NCBI GenBank assembly: GCA_019240125.1
Contig: JAFAYW010000183.1
Coordinates: 33,910-97,909 of the forward strand
Source of the DNA: Alphaproteobacteria bacterium
GTDB lineage: Bacteria > Pseudomonadota > Alphaproteobacteria > ATCC43930 > CGMCC-115725
Length of the DNA stretch: 64,000 nt
Direction: 5' to 3'
Below the pieces are notes generated by a model that saw only the letters and a program-made list of their open reading frames with translations, searched no databases and was not told the origin of the DNA. The translations under genes were made by a program, and so were the position numbers. Below are positions 35,008 to 46,218 of this stretch, one piece after another. Every line of letters begins with the position of its first letter. The stretch's first letter is position 1.

Positions 35008-35413
35008 CACCGCCGGTATCGCCAACGCCCGCTTCCTGCACACGATGATCCGGGTCATGGATCTGGAAAAGTCGCTGGATTTTTACACTCAGAAGCTCGG
35101 CATGAAGCTAATCCGCAAGCGCGACTACCCCACCGGCAAGTTCACCCTCGCCTTTGTCGGCTACGGGGACGAAGAGGACAGCACGGTGATCGAGCTGACC
35201 CACAACTGGGACCAGCAGGAGCCCTACGCTCATGGCGGCGCCTTTGGCCACCTCGCGCTGGGTGTGCCCGATGTCTACAAAACCTGCGAGCAGCTCGCCG
35301 CCGCCGGCGTCAAGATCCCGCGCCCGGCCGGCCCGATGGCGCATGGCGGCACCATTATCGCCTTCATCGAAGACCCCGACGGCTACAAGATCGAACTCGT
35401 GCAGCGGGGTTAG
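35000..35413 (+). CDS. gloA: Lactoylglutathione lyase (glyoxalase I)
   Basis: 137 residues. The four metal ligands of a Ni-type glyoxalase I are visible: His14 (FLHTMIRV), Glu65 (VIELTHNW), His84 (FGHLALGV) and Glu132 (KIELVQ). It removes methylglyoxal with glutathione. It overlaps lpxB, so it is the last gene of the lipid A operon. Confidence 0.95.
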   Translation: MSDTAGIANARFLHTMIRVMDLEKSLDFYTQKLGMKLIRKRDYPTGKFTLAFVGYGDEEDSTVIELTHNWDQQEPYAHGGAFGHLALGVPDVYKTCEQLAAAGVKIPRPAGPMAHGGTIIAFIEDPDGYKIELVQRG

Positions 35414-35441
35414 CATCGCCCAAATACACTCTGATCGAGCC

Positions 35442-35508
35442 TGGCCGGGCCATCCACAGCACGCCTCCCTTCATGGTGTCCCGGGTTGGCCTCATGGATG
35501 CCCGGCCA
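35442..35508. repeat. Imperfect inverted repeat after gloA
   Basis: TGGCCGGGCCATCCA and TGGATGCCCGGCCA, 38 bases apart, pair with a one-base bulge. It lies in the 229-base gap between gloA and the LLM gene. Probably a dispersed hairpin repeat serving as operon end; no T-run. Confidence 0.45.
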
Positions 35509-35642
35509 CGCCAGATCCGGGCAAGGTGATAGAGGTATGAGCCAAGTCATGCCGCCTCGTTATGGCGGCGATAGAATAGCGGTATTTTGCATATCGCCGT
35601 GCTACCCGTATGGTCGCCGCAAAATCAGCAGGAGCAATGACG

Positions 35643-36680
35643 ATGCGGTTTGGCCTTTTTGGCAGCGCCCAAGCAAAGCGCCCCGAACCCGGCAGCGAGC
35701 TCACCGACAGCAGCCAGGGTTTTCACGAATGGATCGAGAATAACATCGAGGCCGAGGCGCTCGGCTTTCACGGCGTGTTTGTCGTCGAGCACCATTTCAC
35801 CGGTTTTGGCCAGGTGTCGGCCAGCCTCAACCTGCTGACCTGGCTCGGTGCCCGCACCACCACCTATCGCCTCGGCACCGCCGTGCTCGTATTGCCATGG
35901 CACAACCCGGTATTGCTTGCCGAGCAGGCCGCGACGCTCGACCTGCTCTCGGGCGGCCGGCTCGATTTCGGCATCGGCAAGGGCTATCGCTACAACGAGT
36001 TCGCCGGCTTCTGCGTGCCGATGGAAGAGGCCGAGTCGCGCTTTGACGAGGCGATGGAGGTCATCACCAAATCCTTTGTCTCCGACACGCCATTCAGCCA
36101 TCACGGCCGGCATTGGCAATACGACAATATCGTCGTCGAGCCGCCTAGCGCCCAGCGGCCGCACCCGCCCTTCTGGATGGGTGCCGGCAGCGAACGCTCC
36201 GTGCGGCAGGTCGCCGAACGCGGCTATAACCTATTGCTCGGCCAATACGATCTGGCGGAAGACGTGTTGCGCCATGTCGCGCAGTTCAAAGCCGATGTCG
36301 AGCAGCGCGGCCGCAAATTCAACCCCATGGAGGTTGGCGTGGCCCGCGCGGTACACATCGCCCGCGATAAGGCCGATCTCGATGCGGCGCTGGAGAGGCG
36401 CTTCCAGGGCCACATGCGGATCAACAAGATCTCCGAGCGCCCCGGCGAGACCCGTGACCGCTTTGTCCATAACGAGGCAGAAACGCGCCGCATCTGTGAC
36501 GAGACCGCGCTGTTCGGCACACCCGATCAAATCGCGCGCAAGCTCGACGACCTGCGCGCCGGCGGCGTCGAATATGTGATGATCAATTTCGGCGGCTCGC
36601 GCGAAAACATCCGCCGCTTTGCCCGCGACGTAATGCCCGGCCTCACCGGCTCGCCGCGGTTCGCCGACGCGGCGAAATAG
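35643..36680 (+). CDS. LLM class flavin-dependent oxidoreductase
   Basis: 345 residues; GCAGGAG gives proper spacing to the second of two ATGs, six bases apart. Luciferase-like: MRFGLFGSAQAKRPEPGSEL, EAEALGFHGVFVVEHHFTGFGQ, RLGTAVLVLPWHNPVLLAEQ and LSGGRLDFGIGKGYRYNEF. The E-H-H motif is that of the bacterial luciferase-like monooxygenase branch. The substrate is unknown. It stands alone, followed by a hairpin element. Confidence 0.92.
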   Translation: MRFGLFGSAQAKRPEPGSELTDSSQGFHEWIENNIEAEALGFHGVFVVEHHFTGFGQVSASLNLLTWLGARTTTYRLGTAVLVLPWHNPVLLAEQAATLDLLSGGRLDFGIGKGYRYNEFAGFCVPMEEAESRFDEAMEVITKSFVSDTPFSHHGRHWQYDNIVVEPPSAQRPHPPFWMGAGSERSVRQVAERGYNLLLGQYDLAEDVLRHVAQFKADVEQRGRKFNPMEVGVARAVHIARDKADLDAALERRFQGHMRINKISERPGETRDRFVHNEAETRRICDETALFGTPDQIARKLDDLRAGGVEYVMINFGGSRENIRRFARDVMPGLTGSPRFADAAK

Positions 36681-36691
36681 CGGCTAGTCTC

Positions 36692-36782
36692 GTAGGGCGG
36701 AAAAGCGAAGCGCCTTCCGCCAATTCACCAACATCGCAAATGGCGGAAGGCGCCCGGCTCACGCCGGGCTTTTCCGCCCTAC
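36692..36782. repeat. Long hairpin repeat element (nested inverted repeats)
   Basis: The outer arms GTAGGGCGGAAAAGC and GCTTTTCCGCCCTAC are perfect over 15 bp; inside them GCGCCTTCCGCCA and TGGCGGAAGGCGC are perfect over 13 bp, plus a small CCCGGC/GCCGGG stem. The whole ~91 bases could fold into one hairpin between convergent genes. Its form matches the dispersed palindromic elements seen in many alphaproteobacteria. It may also act as a terminator. Confidence 0.8.
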
Positions 36783-36785
36783 AAT

Positions 36786-37670
36786 TCAGGCAGCCTGATC
36801 GAGCGTCGAGGCAATGTCTTGCGTCGTGATGCGGCGCAGGTCGCGGCGCTGGGTCTCATCAAAGGCGCGGCCCCGATGCATCGTGCAGCGATTATCCCAG
36901 ATCACCAAATCGCCAACCCGCCAGCGATGCGCGTGAATGAACTGCGGCTGCGTGGCATGCTCGATCAACTCGCGCAGCAGCAGCATGCCGTCCGGCACCG
37001 GCCAATCGACGATATGCGAGGCGTGTGACGCAAGGTACAGCGTCTTGCGCCCCGAGCCAGGGTGGCGGCGCACCAGACGCTGCGGCACGGGCGGCATGGC
37101 GGCGCGTTCTTCCTCGGTGAAGTCGGTGAAACCGATCTGCGCCCGCGAGCAGAAGATCGAGTGCTCGGCAATGAGGGGCTCAAGCATCTCCCACATCGCC
37201 GGGGACAGAGCGTCATAGGCGGCGCGCAGATCGGTGAATTCGGTGTCGCCGGCGCCTTTCGGGCCGGGCTCCGGCAGCGCATGTGCATACAGCATCGACA
37301 GGGCACCGGGAACACGGCGGAACGAGGCGTCGGTGTGCCATAACCGATTACCGAGCGAGTTCATCCGCTTTCGGTCGCCCGGAGTGCGCGGCTTATTATC
37401 GGCGTCGAGGTTCGACACGTCGGCAAACTCGGCATGCTTCAATCGACGGGCACCGCTATAGGCTTGCGGCGGCTCGATCTTTCCAAAATTTCGAGCAAAG
37501 ACTAGCTGCGTCTCGTCATCAAGTGTCTGGTCGTGAAATACCAGCACGGCATAGCAGTCGATCGCCGCCGCGAGCTCCGCCTGCTCGTTCGGCGCCAGCG
37601 GGCGCGCAAGATCGATCCCCGACACCTCGCCAACAAAGAGCGGGTGCAGTTGCTTGATTTCAATGCTCAT
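36786..37670 (-). CDS. TauD/TfdA-family 2-oxoglutarate-dependent dioxygenase
   Basis: 294 residues. The iron triad appears as His-x-Asp in LWHTDASFRRVPG and the distal His in CTMHRGRAFD, with the 2-oxoglutarate Arg in RRDLRRITTQD. The N-terminus IKQLHPLFVGEVSGIDLARPL is typical of TfdA-like enzymes. Members hydroxylate aryloxyacetates, taurine or similar small acids. The substrate is unknown. It is 77 bases downstream of the CmcJ-like gene on the same strand? No: it is upstream in coordinates and is transcribed after it, so both could share a transcript. Confidence 0.92.
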   Translation of the reverse strand: MSIEIKQLHPLFVGEVSGIDLARPLAPNEQAELAAAIDCYAVLVFHDQTLDDETQLVFARNFGKIEPPQAYSGARRLKHAEFADVSNLDADNKPRTPGDRKRMNSLGNRLWHTDASFRRVPGALSMLYAHALPEPGPKGAGDTEFTDLRAAYDALSPAMWEMLEPLIAEHSIFCSRAQIGFTDFTEEERAAMPPVPQRLVRRHPGSGRKTLYLASHASHIVDWPVPDGMLLLRELIEHATQPQFIHAHRWRVGDLVIWDNRCTMHRGRAFDETQRRDLRRITTQDIASTLDQAA

Positions 37671-37747
37671 GACAAATCCGGACGTTATCCGATCTACGGG
37701 CGCCGGCCGCGCCCGCTTAAGCCTACCCTTGAAGCAGCGCCAGAGCC

Positions 37748-38572
37748 CTAAAAGAACACCAGGGCGCGCACCTCGATGCTTTCGCGCGGCGGCGCGGCGG
37801 CCGGGGTATTCGGATCATCGAACGCGCCATGCGCCGAAAACCGCGCCGCACCTTCCCGCGCCGAGTCGAAACACCGGATCAGAATGCATTCATCCGCAGT
37901 CATCTTGGGGAAATAGTACCAGCGCTGCCTCGGGTTGTAGGTGACCCCGTAAATTTCGCCGGTGCGGTCAGGATAGCGCAGCTCTGAGGCGATCAGGTTG
38001 TCCGGCAACAATGTCCGCGCGTCACACAGCGCCAGTGGCGAGCTCAACAATGGCCCGCGGATCGGCCGCCACACATTGATCTCGGCGTAGCGGCGCTTAA
38101 GCAAATCCTCGGCCTCGTCGCCCATCAGGTCGCGCACCCGCTGCGGCGCCGACGCCGCCGTGTAGTCATTATGCACGCGGCCGGCCGGCAACTTGATTTT
38201 GTTGCCACTGGTCGAGCGCGCCGGGTTGCGAACGATATGGTCGAAGGCGAGCACCCGCGTGGCGCCCGTGGCCTGCGCGATCAGCTTTTCGCATTCGGGG
38301 TAATAGATCGCGACGATCTGCGCCTCGTCGTATAAATCGCTGGCCGCCGTCGGCGCGTTGCGCAGGATGAAGCCCTCGCGATCGAGCGATATCTGATTGG
38401 CCGCGGACCGCGCGTCGTAAATCTCGACCTGATGGGTCTCCTCACGGGTGTTCCGCAGGGGCGTGCCCGGCGGTGGCTCGTAATTATACGAGAACGGTTT
38501 TTCCACCATCGGTTCGAGGAAGTTCAGCGGTGCGACGACCGTCCCGGAGCCACCGATTGCCAGCCCGTCCAT
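37748..38572 (-). CDS. CmcJ/NvfI-family oxidoreductase
   Basis: 274 residues; GGGAGG before the ATG sets the start (the open frame extends to 38737 without homologous sequence). Motifs RVHNDYTAASAPQRV, AEINVWRPIRGPLLSSPLALCD and WYYFPKMTADECILIRCFDS are those of the CmcJ/AsaB-like family, putative Fe/2-oxoglutarate enzymes found in cephamycin and fungal pathways. The real substrate is unknown. It sits between ftsZ and the TauD-family gene, where many bacteria have lpxC. Confidence 0.85.
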   Translation of the reverse strand: MDGLAIGGSGTVVAPLNFLEPMVEKPFSYNYEPPPGTPLRNTREETHQVEIYDARSAANQISLDREGFILRNAPTAASDLYDEAQIVAIYYPECEKLIAQATGATRVLAFDHIVRNPARSTSGNKIKLPAGRVHNDYTAASAPQRVRDLMGDEAEDLLKRRYAEINVWRPIRGPLLSSPLALCDARTLLPDNLIASELRYPDRTGEIYGVTYNPRQRWYYFPKMTADECILIRCFDSAREGAARFSAHGAFDDPNTPAAAPPRESIEVRALVFF

Positions 38573-38716
38573 AAAGCCTCCCGTTCCTGCGTGCACGCCG
38601 TGCACGACTCCTAAGATAGGCGTAACTGCGCCCGTTCCAATTCCCGAACGAGGATAGGCGGCATGCCCGAGACGCTCAGCCGCGGGAGGGCCGGCTTGGA
38701 GGCTGCGGCAGCGACT

Positions 38717-38744
38717 TTGGAGGGTGGCTAAAGCCACCCTCCAA
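38717..38744 (-). terminator. Hairpin after ftsZ
   Basis: TTGGAGGGTGGC, loop of four, GCCACCCTCCAA: a perfect 12-bp stem starting six bases after the ftsZ stop on the minus strand. There is no long T-run, yet its position at the end of the dcw cluster suggests transcript termination or protection. Confidence 0.6.
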
Positions 38745-38749
38745 CAATG

Positions 38750-40300
38750 CTAATTCGCCTGGCGGCGCAGGAAGGCCGGGATGTCGAGTAGATCGTCTTC
38801 CTTGCTCGCCGGCGTGCGCTGATCCGGCTCCAGCGGCGCGAGGCGCGGTTGCGCCGGAGGCGTGGCCGGACGCGCGCCGGCGGCCGGCGGCGCGACAGGG
38901 CGCGGCGGCGCGGTGGGCAACGGCGGGGCGACCGGCGGGGCCGGACGGCGACCAACACCAGTGACCCGCTCGATAAGGCTCGGCACCCGACCGCGCGGCC
39001 GTGGCGCGGCGCCAGCCGCCGGCGCCGCGACGGCCGGCTGTGGCGTCGGCACCGGGCGCGCCGGACCTGGATCGACAGGCCGCGACGCAACAAATGCACC
39101 GCTCCTCAGGGCGGCGTTCTCCGCCGCCTCGGCTGTCGGCGGCAGAGGCTCGGCGCCTTCGCCCCGTACCGGCTCGGAGCGTGGCTGCGGGTTGGGCTCG
39201 CTGCGCATGACCGGCGGTACGGCAGCGTTCTGGGTCAGGATCGGCTGGGTATAACCCGAGCCGGTCTCGCGCAAGCCGGGCTCATTACCGATCGAGCGGG
39301 ACGCCGCCGCATGGGCGCGGCTCTGTTCCATTGCCTCCGCCTCTATACCAGTCGCGACGACCGAGATGCGCATCCGGCCGGCCAGCTTTTCGTCAAAGGT
39401 CGAACCGAAGATGATGTTGGCCTCGGGATCGACCTCCTCGCGGATTCGGTTGGCCGCCTCGTCGACCTCGAACAGCGTCATGTCCATGCCGCCAGTGATG
39501 TTGATCAGCACGCCGCGAGCGCCCTTCATCGACACGTCTTCGAGCAGCGGATTGTTGATCGCGGCCTCGGCGGCGTCGATGGCGCGGCGCTCGCCCTCTG
39601 CTTCGCCAGTCCCCATCATCGCCTTGCCCATCTCGCTCATCACGGTGCGGATATCGGCAAAGTCGAGGTTGATCAGGCCCGGCATCACCATCAGGTCGGT
39701 GACGCCACGCACGCCCGAATGCAGAACATCATCCGCCAGCTTGAACGCGTCCGCGAACGTGGTGCGTTCATTGGCGATGCGGAACAGGTTCTGATTCGGG
39801 ATGATGATCAGCGTGTCGACATATTTCTGCAATTCCTCGATGCCGGCATCGGCGAGGCGCATGCGGTGCACGCCTTCGAACTGGAAGGGCTTGGTCACCA
39901 CACCGACCGTCAGGATGCCGCTCTCGCGCGCGGTGCGGGCGATAACCGGCGCCGCACCGGTACCGGTGCCGCCGCCCATGCCGCCGGTGATAAACACCAT
40001 GTTCGAGCCCTGGATCGACTCGAGGATGTCGTCGATCGCCTCCTCGGCGGCAGCGCGCCCGACATCGGGGCGCGCGCCGGCGCCGAGGCCGCGCGTCACA
40101 CCAATCCCGAGCTGGATCTTGCGCGGCGCGGCGGAAAGCTGCAGCGCCTGTGCGTCGGTGTTGCACACGATGAATTCGCACCCGATCAGGTTCGACCGGA
40201 TCATATTGTTGACGGCATTGCCCCCGGCGCCGCCCACGCCGATCACGGTAATCCGAGGTTTAAGCTCCTGCTCATCCTTCGGAATGCTTAGGTTAATCAT
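38750..40300 (-). CDS. ftsZ: Cell division protein FtsZ
   Basis: 516 residues. GTPase domain with [13 protein letters not shown], the tubulin signature [13 protein letters not shown] and the T7-loop region [23 protein letters not shown] long Pro/Ala/Arg-rich linker (~330-500) follows, and the C-terminal conserved peptide [14 protein letters not shown] binds FtsA and other partners. The long linker is typical of alphaproteobacteria. GGAGGGCGACAC precedes the ATG. It is separated from ftsA by 231 bases, which probably hold its own promoter; that gap also has an 8-bp inverted repeat CTGCCGCC/GGCGGCAG at 40489-40516. Confidence 0.99.
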   Translation of the reverse strand: MINLSIPKDEQELKPRITVIGVGGAGGNAVNNMIRSNLIGCEFIVCNTDAQALQLSAAPRKIQLGIGVTRGLGAGARPDVGRAAAEEAIDDILESIQGSNMVFITGGMGGGTGTGAAPVIARTARESGILTVGVVTKPFQFEGVHRMRLADAGIEELQKYVDTLIIIPNQNLFRIANERTTFADAFKLADDVLHSGVRGVTDLMVMPGLINLDFADIRTVMSEMGKAMMGTGEAEGERRAIDAAEAAINNPLLEDVSMKGARGVLINITGGMDMTLFEVDEAANRIREEVDPEANIIFGSTFDEKLAGRMRISVVATGIEAEAMEQSRAHAAASRSIGNEPGLRETGSGYTQPILTQNAAVPPVMRSEPNPQPRSEPVRGEGAEPLPPTAEAAENAALRSGAFVASRPVDPGPARPVPTPQPAVAAPAAGAAPRPRGRVPSLIERVTGVGRRPAPPVAPPLPTAPPRPVAPPAAGARPATPPAQPRLAPLEPDQRTPASKEDDLLDIPAFLRRQAN

Positions 40301-40531
40301 GTGTCGCCCTCCACGCCTGAGCGGCTTAAAAAACTGTTTCAGCTGTGATTCGCCGCCCGGGCCCCTATCCCGGACTGACTCATCCTAGTCTGCCCCCCTC
40401 GTTCCGACCGCCGCGGATCGGCGCGAGCCTTGTATTGGTCATCGCGAGCGCTCTTCCCCCAAGCGCAACGCCGATACTACCCACTTTACTGCCGCCGAGG
40501 TACTCGCTGGCGGCAGAAAAGCCAAGAAAAC

Positions 40532-41836
40532 TCAGAAATATTCGCGTATCCATTGCCCTACTCGGCCGATAATTCCGTTTTGCGCGATACGGGCCGGCCG
40601 GGGCGATTCGGCCCTTTCGGATAGGGCGAATAAAAGCAATCCCGCAGCGGTTGAAAAGGCCGGTCCGTGGGTCGCCTCGGCGAGCCCGGAAAGGTGGCTC
40701 GGCCGCCCGATCCGCACCTGCTTGTCGAGGATGTGCCCGGCCAGTTCCCGCACCCCATGCAACTGACAGGCACCTCCCGTCAAAACGACGCGGCGGCCGG
40801 CGATCTTGTCCGAGCCGCTGGCCTCAAGGCGGCTTCGCACCATTTCGAGGGTCTCCTCGATACGCGGCGCGATGATGCTGACGAGAAACGATTTCGGCAC
40901 GTGATTGACGTGGCCGTCCTCATCCTCACCGATCTGCGGCACCGCGATCATCTCGCGCTCATCGAGGGTTGAGGAGATGGCACTGCCGAACAGCGCCTTC
41001 ATCCGCTCGGCATCAGCCAACGGGGTCGAGAGGCCGCGCGCGATATCGTTGGTCACATGCGTGCCGCCGATCGGCACTGAATCGGCAAAAATCAGGTTGC
41101 CGCCGAAGAACACACCAATCGAGGTGGTGCCGCCGCCCATGTCGATGACGGTGACGCCGAGATCCATCTCGTCCTCGACGAGACAGGCGAGCCCCGCAGC
41201 ATAGGGGCTGACCACGAGCGCCTCTACATCGAGATGGGAGCGGGCGATCGCGGTGCTGTGGTTGCGCACCCCGGCGGCGGCGGCGGTGACGACGTGCATG
41301 TTGACGCCGAGCCGCTCGCCGACCATGCCGCGCGGATCGAGGATGCCGCGACTGTCATCGATCGAAAACCCGACCGGTATCGAATGAATAACCTGCCGGT
41401 CCGGCGCCTCGCGCGTCAGGTAGCCGCGCTCCAGCACCTGCCGCATATCGGCATCGCTGATTTCGCGCCCACCAACATCGATCTCGGCCTTGACGATGCG
41501 CGACGCGACATTGCCGCCCGACAGGTTGATGACGGCGCGGGAGATGGTCTCGCCAGCCATCTCCTCGGCGCCGTGGACCGCGGCGCGGATCGACTGCCCG
41601 GCGGCTTCGAGATCGACGATCGCGCCCCCGCGTACGCCGCGCGCCAGCTGATGACCTATCCCCAGGATGCGCGGCCGGTCTTCGACGCGGGCGATAAAGC
41701 AGCAGACCTTGGTCGTGCCGATATCGATCGCCGCGATCATGCTGCCGCGCGGCCGCAGTGGAACCATGCGTGGCGGCTCGGGCTCGCGATTGAAGGGCGG
41801 CGGAGCCCCCAGTGGCGGCGCGACTGTCTTGCTCAT
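40532..41836 (-). CDS. ftsA: Cell division protein FtsA
   Basis: 434 residues, actin-like. IAAIDIGTTKVCCFIARV, MGGGTTSIGVFFGGNLIFADS, VVLTGGACQLHGVRELA and a C-terminal amphipathic membrane-targeting helix (GRVGQWIREYF). The true start follows the ftsQ overlap (ATGA), giving a Pro-rich N-terminal extension of about 30 residues. It anchors FtsZ to the membrane. Confidence 0.98.
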   Translation of the reverse strand: MSKTVAPPLGAPPPFNREPEPPRMVPLRPRGSMIAAIDIGTTKVCCFIARVEDRPRILGIGHQLARGVRGGAIVDLEAAGQSIRAAVHGAEEMAGETISRAVINLSGGNVASRIVKAEIDVGGREISDADMRQVLERGYLTREAPDRQVIHSIPVGFSIDDSRGILDPRGMVGERLGVNMHVVTAAAAGVRNHSTAIARSHLDVEALVVSPYAAGLACLVEDEMDLGVTVIDMGGGTTSIGVFFGGNLIFADSVPIGGTHVTNDIARGLSTPLADAERMKALFGSAISSTLDEREMIAVPQIGEDEDGHVNHVPKSFLVSIIAPRIEETLEMVRSRLEASGSDKIAGRRVVLTGGACQLHGVRELAGHILDKQVRIGRPSHLSGLAEATHGPAFSTAAGLLLFALSERAESPRPARIAQNGIIGRVGQWIREYF

Positions 41837-42726
41837 GTGTTCTTCCCCGCCGCGCGCGGCTTCGCCGGACCGGCTTCTTTCTGCTGCGGTGGCACCGCAG
41901 CGCTGCGCAAGACCACCCGGTCGGGCAAGCGCAGATCGACGCTTTGCACATCGTGCTTCAGGACGCTGTTCTCGCGCTCCATGGCGGCCAGCCGGCTCCA
42001 CGCCGCACTGGGGTCCTCTTCTGGCAACATCACATCGATCGCGTTATCAATCCGCACATTCCAGCGGCGCCCATCGACTTCGACCGCGGCGGTGACGCGC
42101 GACGCGAGTTCGGGATGCTGCGCCAGCGTCGCGAGCAAATCCGCGGCATGATGTGCCGCGCTTTCGCCGACAACCGTCGGCAGGTGCGCGAAATGACTGA
42201 AGTCCTTGATCGGAATGACCTCGCCATCGCTATCGATCAATTCCTGCTTGCCCGCGTGCTGCCACACGGCGAGCGGGTGCCGCTCCACCAGCCTGACATA
42301 CAGCGTGCCGGGGAGCCGCCGCTCGATCGCCGCCGAACGCACCCAGGGCAGGGCCTCGAGCTGCTGCTTGGCCCGGCTCGGGCTGACCGCCAGGATCGGG
42401 GTGCCGCGGTCGGCGGCAAGCGCCGCTAGGATTGTCGGCACATCGGTGGTCTCGCGCCCGCTGACTTCGATGTCGTTCACCACGAGCCCCAGCGATGCGC
42501 TGGCCTGATAAAATGAACCTATGGCTTGCGCCAATATCGCCTGGCCGGCGGGAACGTGGCTCAACGTGAAGAGCGCATACCCTCCCGCCACCAGTACAAT
42601 CGGCACCGTCCACATCACGCCGCGACGCATGCTCGCCGACATGCGCCGCCAATTCCGCAGCGCGAGACGCCACCGCCCAAATGGCGGGCGCGCGGGGGCC
42701 TTGGGCGGATTGGGGGTCCGCTTCAT
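41833..42726 (-). CDS. ftsQ: Cell division protein FtsQ
   Basis: 297 residues: basic cytoplasmic tail, one membrane helix ([19 protein letters not shown]), a POTRA domain ([20 protein letters not shown]...[24 protein letters not shown]) and the FtsQ beta domain. It bridges early and late division proteins. Start overlaps the murB stop (ATGA); the ORF is open farther upstream but inside murB. No ddl gene lies between murB and ftsQ. Confidence 0.97.
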   Translation of the reverse strand: MKRTPNPPKAPARPPFGRWRLALRNWRRMSASMRRGVMWTVPIVLVAGGYALFTLSHVPAGQAILAQAIGSFYQASASLGLVVNDIEVSGRETTDVPTILAALAADRGTPILAVSPSRAKQQLEALPWVRSAAIERRLPGTLYVRLVERHPLAVWQHAGKQELIDSDGEVIPIKDFSHFAHLPTVVGESAAHHAADLLATLAQHPELASRVTAAVEVDGRRWNVRIDNAIDVMLPEEDPSAAWSRLAAMERENSVLKHDVQSVDLRLPDRVVLRSAAVPPQQKEAGPAKPRAAGKNT

Positions 42727-43675
42727 TCTGCCTTCGCCATACGGAGCTTTTCCGTGCGGAGGTGGCCGGCCCCAAGCGCTGCCGGCGCTCCAATGCGGCG
42801 GATTTCCCACTGCAACATAACGCCGGACTTGTCGAGGACCCGCCGCTGGACTTCCTCACCCAATTCCTCGATATCGGCCGCGGCGGCATCGCCGGTGTTG
42901 ATCAGGAAGTTGGTGTGCTTCTCCGACACCATCGCGGCCCCATGCCGGAGGCCGCGGCAGCCCGCCTCGTCGATCAGCTTCCAGGCCTGATAGCCCGGCG
43001 GGTTGGCGAAGGTCGAGCCGCCTGTCCGCGCACGGATCGGCTGCGACGCCTCGCGCGCCGCGCGGATTTCGCCGAGCCGGTGCGCGATCGCCTCCTTATC
43101 GCCCGGCCGGCCCCGCAACACCGCTGTCGTGAAAATCCAGTCGAGCGGCGCCGTCGAATGGCGGTAGGACAACCCGAGCGCGTCTGGCGCCACGCGATGC
43201 ACCCGGCCCGCACGATCCACCGCCTCGGCCTCGACCAGCGCATCCTTGAGCTCGCTGCCATAGGCGCCGGCATTGGTGCGAAACCCGCCGCCGATCGTAC
43301 CGGGGATGCCGGAGAGGAATTCGAGACCGCCAAGTCCCGCCTCGGCAGCGGTCAACGCGACATTGAGGTCGAGGGCGCCCGCCCCCGCCCGCACCTGTTG
43401 TCCGTCGGCGGCGATGTCGACAAAGCCGCGTCCGAGCCGGATTACGACACCAGCAATGCCGCCGTCACGCACCAGCAGGTTCGATCCAACACCGATCACC
43501 GTCACCGGCACTTCCTCCGGCAAGGCGCGAAGAAAATCGGCGAGGTCCTCGGTATCGGCGGGGCGAAACAGGATTTCCGCCGGCCCCCCGACATGAAACC
43601 AGGTCATCGGCCCGATCGCGGCATTCGCCGCGAGACGCCCGCGCGCCGCCGGAACCCAGACTGGGAGCGCGACGC

Positions 43676-43679
<4 letters not shown>
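42723..43679 (-). CDS. murB: UDP-N-acetylenolpyruvoylglucosamine reductase
   Basis: 318 residues, FAD enzyme that makes UDP-MurNAc. [41 protein letters not shown] and the catalytic Ser region [19 protein letters not shown] are present. It overlaps murC (ATGA) and ftsQ (ATGA). Confidence 0.98.
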
Positions 43680-45096
<1,417 letters not shown>

Positions 45097-45100
<4 letters not shown>

Positions 45101-46218
45101 GCCAGGGCCTCGCGCCGGCCACCGGTGATGCTCGGTAGGACACCGAAAACGACATCGCGCAACCGCTCCGCCGCATCGTCGCAGGCAAAGCGGCGCGCCT
45201 GCGCGGCGGAATGCGCCAGCCCCGCGCCATCGACGAGGCGGTCGGTCAGCAAATTGGTCAGCATCGGCGCGCTCAGCGCCGATTGCGGGACAACCCAGCC
45301 GGCGCCAGCATTGGCAAAGGCGCGGGCGTTGGCTGCCTGATGATCGTCAGTTGCGTGAGGATAGGGCACCAGGATCGCCGGACGCCCCGAGGCCGCCAGT
45401 TCCGATACGGTCGAGGCGCCCGATCGGCAGATCGCCAATTGCGCCCGCGCCAGCCGTTCCGGCACATCCTTAAAAAAGCTCTGCACCTCCGCCTCAATAC
45501 CGGCATCGCGCAATGCGGCGATGACGCGCTCGCAATCCTCCGGGCGCGCCTGCTGGCTGACACGCAGTGCGGTACGCAGGTGTGACGGCAGCGCCGCAAG
45601 CGCCGGCGGCACTACATCCGAGAAGATCCGCGCTCCCTGGCTGCCGCCGAGGATCAGCAACTCGAAGGGCTGGCCGGGCTGCGGCGCGCGATACGGCACC
45701 TCGGCGGCGCGACGGATCGCCGGCCGCACTGGATTGCCGGTATAAACTGCGCGCTGCTGCGCCTCAGGCCGCAGCCCGAAGGTCTCGGCAAAGCCCGTGG
45801 CGATCTTCTTGACCCGCCGCGCCAGAAGGCGATTGGCCCGGCCGAGGACGGCGTTCTGCTCGTGGATCACGGTCGGAACACCGAGTTGCATCGCCGCCAG
45901 CATCGTCGGCACCGAGGGATAGCCGCCAAACCCGACCACTGCGTCGGGATCGATACGGCGCAACAGGCTGCGCGCCTGCATGAGACCCAGCCCCATCTCC
46001 GCGATGCCGAGCGCCGTCACCAGTGGATTGCCGCCAAACCGGCCGGCACGTACCGCGCTGACCGAGACCCCCGGCACCGCGGCAGCGAAGGCATCGGCCC
46101 GCCGGTCGGTCGCGAGGCACACCGACGCCCCCTGCCCGACCAACTGCTCGGCCAGCGCCTGGGCCGGGAACAGATGCCCTCCCGTGCCGCCGGCGGCGAG
46201 AACAAAGGCGCCGCTCAC
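45097..46218 (-). CDS. murG: Lipid II synthase glycosyltransferase MurG
   Basis: 373 residues from a GTG that overlaps the ftsW stop (GTGA). [55 protein letters not shown] and [29 protein letters not shown] are diagnostic. Transfers GlcNAc to lipid I on the inner face of the membrane. Longer ATG frames upstream lie inside ftsW. Confidence 0.98.

Noticed and set aside
38849..40291. 480-codon plus-strand ORF
   Set aside because: Antisense shadow of ftsZ, rich in Arg and His with no domain.
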